A DNA stretch of 46,546 nt, taken from the NCBI GenBank assembly GCA_013607635.1, contig VCAY01000009.1:1-46546 (forward strand). Direction: 5' to 3'. This DNA comes from Campylobacterota bacterium (lineage in GTDB: Bacteria > Campylobacterota > Campylobacteria > Campylobacterales > Sulfurimonadaceae). Numbering within the stretch: the stretch's first letter is position 1; each line of letters starts with the position of its first letter. The notes beneath the pieces are model-generated. The model was given only the letters and a program-made list of their open reading frames with translations, was not told the DNA's origin and searched no databases. A program made the translations under genes and the position numbers. Shown here in pieces: positions 20,395-29,487 of the stretch.

Positions 20395-22287
20395 TTATAA
20401 TGCTTTTGTAATAATTCTATTGAGCTTTGTTACAAACCCTGCCATATCTTTGATCTCTTTGCCATCGAAGAGTTTTGCTTGATCAAGCAGTACATGTGCA
20501 GCATCAGCAATGAGATTTTGATCGCTTGAGTCTTTGAGTTTTTGGATAAGCTCGTGGTTTGGATTGATCGCCAAAATCGGTGCAGGCTCTTCAACATCAC
20601 CACCTTGTCCCATCTGCTTCATCATCTGTGCCATCATATAAGCCGGATCATCTTTATCTGCTTTAATGGCTACGGCAGACTCAACAAGCTCCGTATCTAC
20701 CTCAACGCTTTTTACTTCATCACCGAGAAGATCTTTAAGCTCTTTAGTAAAGCCTTCAAACTCTTTGGCTTTCTCCTCTTTTGCTTTTTTCTCCTCTTCA
20801 CTCTCTTCAAATTTTGCATCGTTGACATTAACAAACTTGTACTCTTTGTACTCAGTCACCATTGGGAAGATGATGGTGTCCACCTCTTCGTTTAGGATGA
20901 GCACATCGATGTTTCTTGCTTTAAATTTCTCAAGCACCGGAGCTTTTTTAAGCATCTCAACAGAAGATTTTGCCGTAATGTAGTAGATCTCTTTTTTCTC
21001 CCCATCTACATTTTTAACAAACTCCTCGATCGTTGTTTGCTCATCGGAGTTAAGTGTGTAGAACTTCATAAGCTCCAAGATCTTCTCACGGTTGGCAAAA
21101 TCGTTGTAAAGCCCCTCTTTAAGCACATTTCCAAACTCTTTAAAGAAAGTGTCATATTTTTGCGGCTCTTTTTTCATCATCTTAGCGAGTTCAGAAAGCA
21201 CCTTTTTAACCGATGCGTTTTTGATCTTCGCCATCACGGCGTTGCTTTGGAGAATCTCACGAGAGACATTAAGCGGCAGATCTTTTGAGTCGATCACACC
21301 GCGTAAAAAACGCATATATGTCGGCATCAACTCTTTTTCATCATCGGTGATAAAGACACGGTTGATATAAAGCTTAATACCCGGTTGATAATCAACTCTG
21401 TAGATATCCACAGGCGCTTTTGAAGGGATATAAAAGAGTGTCGTGTACTCAATGGCACCCTCAGCTTTGTTGTGCATCCAAGTAAGCGGCTCTTCACTTG
21501 AATGTGCGATCGTTTGGTAAAAATCTTTGTAGTCCTCATCTTTGAGCTCACTTTTTGGCACTGTCCAAAGGGCACTCGCTTTGTTGATCTGCTCATTTTT
21601 GATCTCTGTTTTGCTAGGTTCGATCTCTTTACCGTCATCATCTGTTTTGGCAGGGATATACTCCTCTTTATCCATAAAGATAGGAAATGGAATATGGTTG
21701 GAGTATTTTTTGACAATATTTTCAACTCTGTAACTCTCTGCATACTCTGTTGCATCATCGTTAAGGTAAAGCTTAATCTCAGTTCCGTGTGCATCTTTTT
21801 GTGCTTCTGTGATCTCAAACTCACCATCACCGCTACTTACCCATTTGTAAGCTTTCTCTTCACCCGCTTTTTTTGTTGTCACTTCCACTTTGTTAGCGAC
21901 CATAAATGCTGCGTAAAAACCAACACCAAACTGCCCAATGAGTTGTGAGTCTTGCTTTTGATCACCGCTTAAAGACTCCAAAAACGCTTTTGTTCCCGAT
22001 TTTGCAATCGTTCCAAGGTTATTGATAAGATCCTCTTCATTCATCCCTATACCGCTATCTTTGATGATCAAAGTTTTTTCATCTTTGTTTGGTACAAGGT
22101 CGATACGAGGGTTAAATGTTATATCTTTGTATTTATCATCGGTAAGTACCAACATATTGAGTTTATCAAGTGCATCGGAGGCATTGGAGATAAGCTCTCT
22201 TAAAAAAATCTCTTTATTTGAGTAAAGAGAATGGATCATTAAATGTAAAATCTGATTTGCTTCGGTTTGAAATTTATGTGTTGCCAT
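20395..22287 (-). CDS. htpG: molecular chaperone HtpG (Hsp90)
   Basis: MATHKFQTEANQILHLMIHSLYSNKEIFLRELISNASDALDKL; start at 22287 preferred over the ORF-track start. Confidence 0.97.
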   Translation of the reverse strand: MATHKFQTEANQILHLMIHSLYSNKEIFLRELISNASDALDKLNMLVLTDDKYKDITFNPRIDLVPNKDEKTLIIKDSGIGMNEEDLINNLGTIAKSGTKAFLESLSGDQKQDSQLIGQFGVGFYAAFMVANKVEVTTKKAGEEKAYKWVSSGDGEFEITEAQKDAHGTEIKLYLNDDATEYAESYRVENIVKKYSNHIPFPIFMDKEEYIPAKTDDDGKEIEPSKTEIKNEQINKASALWTVPKSELKDEDYKDFYQTIAHSSEEPLTWMHNKAEGAIEYTTLFYIPSKAPVDIYRVDYQPGIKLYINRVFITDDEKELMPTYMRFLRGVIDSKDLPLNVSREILQSNAVMAKIKNASVKKVLSELAKMMKKEPQKYDTFFKEFGNVLKEGLYNDFANREKILELMKFYTLNSDEQTTIEEFVKNVDGEKKEIYYITAKSSVEMLKKAPVLEKFKARNIDVLILNEEVDTIIFPMVTEYKEYKFVNVNDAKFEESEEEKKAKEEKAKEFEGFTKELKDLLGDEVKSVEVDTELVESAVAIKADKDDPAYMMAQMMKQMGQGGDVEEPAPILAINPNHELIQKLKDSSDQNLIADAAHVLLDQAKLFDGKEIKDMAGFVTKLNRIITKAL

Positions 22288-22569
22288 ATTGCATCCTTTA
22301 TAAAAATTTTTTGTAATATTACCAAAAAAATGCAAATAGATGCAACTATTATCAAATAACTTTAGTGAAATAGACTAAAGATTGCTTCTACATTTTTTTG
22401 CTATAATTGAAACTATAAAAAATATTGAGGGTACCTCTAACTATAACGATGATGGCATTGCCAAGTGGTATTTGGCAAAACATGTTTGTCACAGCGATGA
22501 GATTGAACGCTAAAAGTGTTCTTACAGCTTCAAAAGGTTATAATCCTTACCAAAAAAACAAGAGTATCA

Positions 22570-24524
22570 TGGCACTTATAGATCTACAAAATATATCTAA
22601 ACACTACTCGGCACAAAAGATTCTTACCGAAATTGACTTTCATGTCGATGAGGGTGAGCGGATCGTTATCATCGGGAAAAACGGCAGCGGTAAATCGACA
22701 CTGATGAAGATCATCAACGGCACCCTTGAAGCAGATGAAGGCAAACGGATCATCCAGCAAGATGTTGAAGTCAAGATGCTTGATCAGCGTCCAAAATTCC
22801 AAGAGGGGCACACAGTACGCCAAGCGGTTGAAGCGGGACTTGTCGAGATCAACAGAGCAAAAAAACGTTACGATGAGCTTACACACCTATTGGCAGAAGA
22901 TTTTGAGAACAAAACACTGCTAAGGGAACATGAACAACTCTCCAACTACATCGAACACCACAGCGCATGGAACCTTGATGACAAGATCGAGCGCATCATC
23001 CAACATTTTGATCTCAAACGCTACGAAAACAAGCCGATCGACTTACTTAGCGGTGGTGAGCAACGGCGTGTAGCACTCGCTTCACTGTTACTGCAAAAAC
23101 CAGACCTTTTGCTACTCGATGAGCCAACCAACCACCTCGATGTTTATATGGTGGAATTTTTAGAGGATCTGCTTTTAAAAGAAAAATTCACCCTTGTTTT
23201 TATCTCTCACGATCGTTACTTTATCGACCGCATCGCTACCAAATCGATCGAGGTGGAGGATTGTAAACTGCGTGAGTACAAAGGTGGATACAGCGACTAT
23301 CTGCGTCAAAAGGAGCAGTATCTGCAAAACCTCCAAAAACAGCATGAGAACCTCTTAAGCCTACTCAAGCGGGAAAACGAATGGTTTGCCAGAGGTGTCA
23401 AGGCAAGACTCAAGCGAAATGAAGGGCGCAAAGAGAGACTGATGCAGCTACGAGAGGCGGCAAAAACCAATCCCGCCAAGATTCGCAAAATGTCACTTGA
23501 ACTGCAGCGCGAAGCCAAACACTTTAACCGCCAAAAAAGCGTCAACAAACAAAAGATGCTCTTTGAGATCGAGTCGTTATATGTAACGCTTGGAGATAAG
23601 GAGCTTATCCACGATTTTAGTGCGAGGATACTCCAAAAAGATGTAATTGCCATTGTTGGACCAAACGGCAGTGGGAAATCCACCCTTTTAAAAATACTCC
23701 TTGGGCGCATAGAGCCAACTGCGGGCACGATCAAAAGGGGGGAGTTTACCATAGGTTATTTCGATCAACACCGAGAGATGCTTGATGATGATAAAAACCT
23801 CATAGAGACATTTTGTCCAAACGGCGGTGATCGTGTGCAGGTACAAGGGCGCGATATGCATGTGTACGGGTACCTTAAAAACTTCCTTTTTCCCAAAGAG
23901 TTTTTAGACAAAAAAATCGGTGTTTTAAGCGGTGGTGAGAAAAACCGTGTGGCGCTTGCCCTGCTTTTTACAAAAAAAGTGGATGTGCTGATCCTCGATG
24001 AGCCGACAAACGATCTTGATATACCGACTATCAACATCCTAGAGGAGCAACTCACCAACTTTGCCGGGGCTGTTATTTTGGTAAGTCACGACAGATATTT
24101 TGTCGATAAAATTGCCAAAAAACTCTTTATCTTTAAAAAAGATCATACCATCGAGGAGTCGTATCAGGCTTACAGTGAGTATCTTGAGCTTGAAAAAGAG
24201 CTGGGCGAGTTATATGTAATGGAGCAAGAAGCCACCTTGGCACAATCACAACCAAAACAAGAGAAAAAAGCAAAACCAAAACAACTCAAACTCACCTACA
24301 AAGAAAAAATTGCCTTAGAGAAACTGCCTCAAGAGATCGATGCACTCGAAGCACAGATTGGGCAAAAAAACAACTGCTTAGCTGACCCTGAGTGTTACGG
24401 TGAGGTAGGTCTAAGCCAGCTTGCCAAGGAGCTAGAAGCGCTTGAAGCTGAATATGAGCAAAAAGTGGAAGAGCTTTTAAATATTGAAGAGAAGGTAGAG
24501 GCGATCGAAAATGGCGCATCATAA
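22570..24524 (+). CDS. ABC-F family ATP-binding protein (Uup-like)
   Basis: Two ATPase cassettes (GKNGSGKST/LSGGEQRRVALA and GPNGSGKST/LSGGEKNRVALA), C-terminal coiled coil; ATG 22570 preferred. Confidence 0.92.
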
Positions 24525-24622
24525 ATATCAAAACACCACACCTTATCTTAAGCGGTATCGTCACTGCGATCAACATCGCTATCTATGTCGGGGTGGGAAG
24601 TTTTTGGATCTTGGCGATAAAC
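24512..24622 (+). pseudogene. 5' part of an interrupted small membrane-protein gene (hypothesis)
   Basis: Frame reads RIINIKTPHLILSGIVTAINIAIYVGVGSFWILAIN then stop; lacks an in-frame start unless one G is removed (ATGgCGCATC). Confidence 0.4.
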
Positions 24623-24658
24623 TAAGTAGATACCGTGCCACTTTTAAATCTTATTTTC

Positions 24659-24688
24659 TTGATTTTTAGAGGCATTATATGCTATAAT
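24659..24688 (+). promoter_or_regulatory. sigma70-type promoter candidate for the accessory operon
   Basis: TTGATT-N18-TATAAT with upstream TGC, 57 bp before the first ATG at 24745. Confidence 0.55.
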
Positions 24689-24744
24689 GTTCGTCGGATA
24701 GATAGTTGCCTATCATTTAGATTAATAATATTTTAGAAGTTAAA

Positions 24745-25020
24745 ATGAGAGTAAGTATGCTAATTAGTTTGTTGATAGTTTTAGCTATCAACTTTAGTGG
24801 TTGCGGTAATCAATCAAACCAAGAAGCAATCTATGAAAAGAAAAATGAAACTTTCTCGTTAGAAACAGAACCCAAATCATATAGAAAGTATGCTTTGGTT
24901 TCAAGTGGTAACATAGAGGTTAAAAAACTTTATCTGCAAATGGCGAAATTAAAGCAAGAAGTTTGTCTTTGGATATTTCAGGAAAAATTACATCATCAAA
25001 TAATCTTGACGGGTCATTAG
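24745..25020 (+). CDS. N-terminal fragment of an exported lipoprotein, frameshifted relative to the downstream ORF
   Basis: Lipobox INFSGCGNQ; frame lost after the A6 tract at 24922-24927; one added A gives continuous coding into ORF 24963..27131. Confidence 0.6.
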   Translation: MRVSMLISLLIVLAINFSGCGNQSNQEAIYEKKNETFSLETEPKSYRKYALVSSGNIEVKKLYLQMAKLKQEVCLWIFQEKLHHQIILTGH

Positions 25021-27131
25021 TTCGTTCATTTGATTATACAAGTCCATTAAATACTGATAACTATGTAGAGATTAGAGCCTTAAAAGTAGATGAATATCTC
25101 AATACAAACAATCTAAATGAATATTATTTACTCTCAAGCAGTGGTGAAGCTACACACAAAATCAAAGGTGAAGATGATAAAAGTATAGATAAAGAAAATA
25201 TAGAATTTATATTTAAAAATAATACCTGGACAATAAAAGGTGAAAATATAAATTTCAATCATACTTTAGTCGTACAAGGAGATTTAAATATAAAATCAAA
25301 TCATACATTTATAGCTGGTACTTTAATGGTTCAAGGGGATCTTAATGCAAGTGGTGAATTAAATATAAATACAGGAACACCATTTGAAAAGGCTTTAATA
25401 GTTGATAAAAATATTGAAGTTGATAAATTTGTAGCAATTGGTAGAGTTCACGGAAGTGGTACTTTTACAGCAAAAGGTGAAGTGAATATTTTAGGAAATG
25501 CTGAAATTGATGGGGATATAACTTTATGGGGTGATGCAAAAATTAACTTCTTAGATAATGTCTATAAATCTGCACTCTATGAAGCGCAGCAAGAAGCCAG
25601 TGAAAATAATACTACTATGATGCTAGTTCATTCACAGCTATTTTCAAATGCAAAAGGGAAAAATAGTGTAATACTTTTTACATTTGTAGAGGGAAATTAT
25701 ATACTAAATGAGAATATCATCAATCAGCTTTTAGATACAAATCAAACAGATGCATTCAAATTTAAATCATACCTATATGGTGCTACGATTGACTATGGGG
25801 CTCAGCTTCAAAAATTTGATGGATTGAGTCCATATTATCTAAACAAACACAAAATAGTTAAAAAATTATTATCTCAAGGCTATGAAGGTATAAAAATAAG
25901 TGAAAGTTTGGATATTGCTCCTTCAAATCTTTATCATACTTTTAAAGATAAAAATGGCAACATTATAGGAACATATCAAGTTTATTCTTTATCAAATCCT
26001 TTTAATGAAAATAATCTTACAGTTTTAACACAAACTCAAAGAGATGATGCAATATATGCTATTGATCATAAAGATGAAATAGAAGCAAATCAAGAAGTAG
26101 AAGCTAAAGAGAAACAAGCAGAGCAAAAGCAAGCTATCATTGATAATAATGACTTAAATCTTACAACTAAATCTGAAATGTTAAATGAGATAGAGGCATC
26201 TGAAAATAACGAGACCTCTATAAATAAAGAAGAGGTGAAAAAAGAAGCTACTCAAGATAGAGTTCAAGAGTGGGTTGAGTATAAAGATTTAGCTAGTGAT
26301 AAGCAAGTAATTGATGCTCAAGAGATAACTGTAGCAACTACTCAAACTCGTGGATGGTGGAAAAGAATTAGACGAGTTTTTAGACGAGTTTTTAGGGTTG
26401 TTACTTTTAGAGATTGTCATAAGAGGACTGAAAGAAAATTTATTTGGGGTGTTGACAGTGCTTCTGCATTTGAATCTAATGATAAGTGGGGTAAGAAGAT
26501 ACAACTAATGAATGATGCTTGGGAAAGCTGTACACCAACATCAGCTTCAATGATTTTAAATTATCATAGACTTAGAAAAGGAAAAAGTAGTTTGTACTAT
26601 AATGATGGGCATTGGGATAATTCTAAGTGGGCAAGTTTAATCAGATATTCTGCACCAAGAAATAATAATTACACAAAGAGAATCAGTAATAAATTTCATA
26701 CATCTCATAATTCTGGAACGGAAGTATGGCGATTGTATTGGACAGTCCCTTGGGTAATTACAACTGAACTTTGGAAAAATGGTACGTATGGGTATAGTTG
26801 GTCACACTACACTGCATTTTGGAATAGAACTTGGCATCATAACTTAGTGAAAAATTATACAAATAGAAACAATCCTATTATCTTTACTGCCTGGCAAAAT
26901 CATGGTAATTTAAAACAATTAGACAATAAATATTATTCTACTGGTAACCATAGTATGGTTGTAATAGGATACAAAAGAGATTATTATACTGGCAATTGTT
27001 GGAAAAAATTTTTACCTGAAAGAAAATGGCTTCTTGTAGATAGTACTTGGATGACAAGAGGGTATATAAGATTTGATATTAAATCCAATTATTGGAAATT
27101 TGGGACAATGACCTATGTACGTTCTTGGTAA
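24963..27131 (+). CDS. bactofilin-like beta-repeat region plus papain-like (C39-like) cysteine peptidase domain
   Basis: Repeats LVVQGDLNIKSN/LMVQGDLNASGELN/GDITLWG; C-terminal WESCTPTSASMILNYHR, GNHSMVVIGYK, KWLLVDSTW catalytic-type motifs. Confidence 0.7.
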   Translation: MSLDISGKITSSNNLDGSLVRSFDYTSPLNTDNYVEIRALKVDEYLNTNNLNEYYLLSSSGEATHKIKGEDDKSIDKENIEFIFKNNTWTIKGENINFNHTLVVQGDLNIKSNHTFIAGTLMVQGDLNASGELNINTGTPFEKALIVDKNIEVDKFVAIGRVHGSGTFTAKGEVNILGNAEIDGDITLWGDAKINFLDNVYKSALYEAQQEASENNTTMMLVHSQLFSNAKGKNSVILFTFVEGNYILNENIINQLLDTNQTDAFKFKSYLYGATIDYGAQLQKFDGLSPYYLNKHKIVKKLLSQGYEGIKISESLDIAPSNLYHTFKDKNGNIIGTYQVYSLSNPFNENNLTVLTQTQRDDAIYAIDHKDEIEANQEVEAKEKQAEQKQAIIDNNDLNLTTKSEMLNEIEASENNETSINKEEVKKEATQDRVQEWVEYKDLASDKQVIDAQEITVATTQTRGWWKRIRRVFRRVFRVVTFRDCHKRTERKFIWGVDSASAFESNDKWGKKIQLMNDAWESCTPTSASMILNYHRLRKGKSSLYYNDGHWDNSKWASLIRYSAPRNNNYTKRISNKFHTSHNSGTEVWRLYWTVPWVITTELWKNGTYGYSWSHYTAFWNRTWHHNLVKNYTNRNNPIIFTAWQNHGNLKQLDNKYYSTGNHSMVVIGYKRDYYTGNCWKKFLPERKWLLVDSTWMTRGYIRFDIKSNYWKFGTMTYVRSW

Positions 27132-28080
27132 AATATTTTTAAGTGTTTTTATAGTGTTTAGTTTGCTAGGTTGTGAACCATACAGCCCTGGCTACGATGA
27201 AAGAACTACAAAATTAATTTTAGTTAACGGCTTTTATATTGATAATAATCAATCAATACATATAAGGTATAATAAGAACACTAAACCATACATACACCAA
27301 TATAGTAAACTAGATGCAAATGCTTCCATATGGGAGCATTTATCAAATGATAATTTTAAAATCAATGATATCCAAGCAAATTTCAGAAATAACTATGTAG
27401 AAGTTATTCAAAAAGATAATATACTTTTTGAAAAATACTTACCTACCATTGATGATATAGCAATTAGTACAAATATAGAATTATCTTCAAACAAAATAGT
27501 TTACACTACATATCGAGATAAAATTAATTTTGGTTGGGATATGAAAACTTATATAGCTTCTATATATTCTAAGGATAAAAAATCAATTTATCATTTTTCG
27601 ATTGAAGATAAAGGTAGTTATTACAATATTTATTTAATTGATAGTTCACCATCTTATACACAAAATATATTGTATTATAATAATAAATATAACTTTATTA
27701 GAAAAAGAGACATTGAAGATTTTGATTATGGTAAATTTACAACATTTAGTATATCCACAAATGAAAAAGCGATGTTTTGCTATGAAGCAGCATATCAAGA
27801 TATACGATGTTTTATAAGAGATAGAAATAATAAAATAATTTCTCAAAAACTTTTTGGAGAAATTTATCCAAGAGAATATAAAAACATATACTATTCTATA
27901 GCATTAAGACAAGATGGAGGAGTAACTGCATTGGGAAGTTTAATATTTGATAATAATGATAATATGCATATATTTTATAATAATTTAGATAATGTAACTG
28001 GGAATTATTTTATGTATAGAATGTACAAAAAAGACAATCCAACAACACCACTATATGAACAAAAAATACCTTGGAAGTAG
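27115..28080 (+). CDS. exported lipoprotein, beta-propeller-like
   Basis: Lipobox FSLLGCEPY; NNDNMHIFYNN-type blades; paralogous to the next CDS at its C-terminus. Confidence 0.7.
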   Translation: MYVLGKIFLSVFIVFSLLGCEPYSPGYDERTTKLILVNGFYIDNNQSIHIRYNKNTKPYIHQYSKLDANASIWEHLSNDNFKINDIQANFRNNYVEVIQKDNILFEKYLPTIDDIAISTNIELSSNKIVYTTYRDKINFGWDMKTYIASIYSKDKKSIYHFSIEDKGSYYNIYLIDSSPSYTQNILYYNNKYNFIRKRDIEDFDYGKFTTFSISTNEKAMFCYEAAYQDIRCFIRDRNNKIISQKLFGEIYPREYKNIYYSIALRQDGGVTALGSLIFDNNDNMHIFYNNLDNVTGNYFMYRMYKKDNPTTPLYEQKIPWK

Positions 28081-28082
28081 CT
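28045..28082 (+). repeat. 38-bp direct repeat, copy 1
   Basis: ACACCACTATATGAACAAAAAATACCTTGGAAGTAGCT identical at 29099-29136. Confidence 0.95.
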
Positions 28083-28087
28083 TGGTA

Positions 28088-29134
28088 ATGAGATACATTA
28101 GTTTACTTTTAATGCTCTTTATTGTAATTGTTTTTAATGCTTGTGATAATCTTGATGAAGGTAGAAAGTTTTATAATTATACTTTTAATCTTGCTTCTCA
28201 AATTGTAAAGTATGATGATAAGTTATACTTTAGATATTATGAAAACAATAAAGATCAGCCTTTTAATGAAACCAATACAAGTTTATTATACGAATTTAAT
28301 GACCAAAATAAGAGTTGGTATCAAATTGCTTCAAAAAATGACACTAATGTATCAATTTTAAATGATTATACTATGTCTAAAATTCAAGATTTATATAATT
28401 TATTTGATGAAGAAAATATAATTAATACAACTCAATATATTGTTTTTAACGAAAACAAAGCCACAATCAAAGATATTGACACCAATGAAACAGTTGAAAG
28501 TATCACTTTACCTAGTGCTTATGAGGTGGCAAGTAACCTCTCTTTATCTATTGTAAATGGGGTATATAAAGTTGAATATAAGCCTTTTATTGAAACACAG
28601 TATGTCTGGAGTAAGAAGAGGTATATTATGTTTTTTGCTACCAATAAAGAGAGAAATTACTCTGGTGCAGGTGGTTACTATGACAGATATACAGGTTATT
28701 ATATATCTATATTAAAAAATGATAATAATAGCTGGGAATATGAACTTTTAGATACCAAACACAATTATAACATAGATGAACATAATATTGGTGGTCATAC
28801 ATATCTTTCTTTTGATGGGAAAGCTAGTATATATTATCAAGATGGCAAGTATATCACATTAAATGATAATAAAATTAGTATTAAAAAACTTTTTGGTCAA
28901 CTTTATAACAAAGAATTTGAAAATACTATTCATAGTATTTATAATTTTGGAAGTATGGAGATTTATAACGGAAATCATGGAACATATACATTCGATGAGA
29001 AAGGAAATATGCATCTATTTTATAATAAAAGAGAAGATATAATAAATAAAAATTATGATTATTTTTGGTATGCATATTTTGAAAAAGAAAATCCTAGTAC
29101 ACCACTATATGAACAAAAAATACCTTGGAAGTAG
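28088..29134 (+). CDS. exported lipoprotein, beta-propeller-like, paralog of the preceding CDS
   Basis: Lipobox IVFNACDN; DEKGNMHLFYNKRED; ends PLYEQKIPWK like the neighbour; start 28088 preferred over 28055. Confidence 0.7.
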   Translation: MRYISLLLMLFIVIVFNACDNLDEGRKFYNYTFNLASQIVKYDDKLYFRYYENNKDQPFNETNTSLLYEFNDQNKSWYQIASKNDTNVSILNDYTMSKIQDLYNLFDEENIINTTQYIVFNENKATIKDIDTNETVESITLPSAYEVASNLSLSIVNGVYKVEYKPFIETQYVWSKKRYIMFFATNKERNYSGAGGYYDRYTGYYISILKNDNNSWEYELLDTKHNYNIDEHNIGGHTYLSFDGKASIYYQDGKYITLNDNKISIKKLFGQLYNKEFENTIHSIYNFGSMEIYNGNHGTYTFDEKGNMHLFYNKREDIINKNYDYFWYAYFEKENPSTPLYEQKIPWK

Positions 29135-29136
29135 CT
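29099..29136 (+). repeat. 38-bp direct repeat, copy 2
   Basis: Identical to 28045-28082; spans the 3' CDS end, stop codon and spacer. Confidence 0.95.
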
Positions 29137-29487
29137 ATGAAACTATTTATCGGTGTTATAATATTGTTTAGCATTTTACATGCTCAAAACTATATATTTA
29201 ACAATAAACAAATCTCTCTTGAACAGATAAAAGAAAATATCTATAGAGATGAAAATAATAAAGAAGTTAGATTAAAAAACAACTTCTTTATTAAAATGCA
29301 AGTAGGTAAAAATATAAAACAATTAGCAAAGAAATATGATATTGATATAATCAAGAAATACTCTAAGCAGTTGTATTTAGTGAAAAGTACTTCTCAAAAT
29401 ATACTAGATTTGATACAGCAAATCAATGATGATGCAAACACACTCTATGCTTATCCTAATTTTAATAAAAAAATAGAGACTAGATGA
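29137..29487 (+). CDS. Sec-exported stand-alone subtilase-propeptide-like protein
   Basis: Signal peptide MKLFIGVIILFSILHA, then FIKMQVGKNIKQLAKKYDIDIIKKYSKQLYLVKSTSQNILDLIQQINDDANTLYAYPNF, resembling S8 N-terminal prodomains; overlaps the S8 gene by 4 bp. Confidence 0.6.
   Translation: MKLFIGVIILFSILHAQNYIFNNKQISLEQIKENIYRDENNKEVRLKNNFFIKMQVGKNIKQLAKKYDIDIIKKYSKQLYLVKSTSQNILDLIQQINDDANTLYAYPNFNKKIETR

Noticed and set aside
22455-22480. tRNA D-arm-like GCCAAGTGGTATTTGGC upstream of the ABC-F gene
   Set aside because: No anticodon stem-loop of correct size, no TTCRANY T-loop and no acceptor pairing; not called as tRNA.
24292-24576. Minus-strand 94-aa ORF over the ABC-F 3' end
   Set aside because: Antisense to a well-supported coding region and no recognisable protein features.
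24921-24930. Programmed -1 frameshift site at TTAAAAAACTT
   Set aside because: In the zero frame the codons are GTT AAA AAA CTT, so no in-phase X_XXY_YYZ heptamer and a P-site slip would meet TAA; no downstream structure identified. An indel or slippage is more likely.
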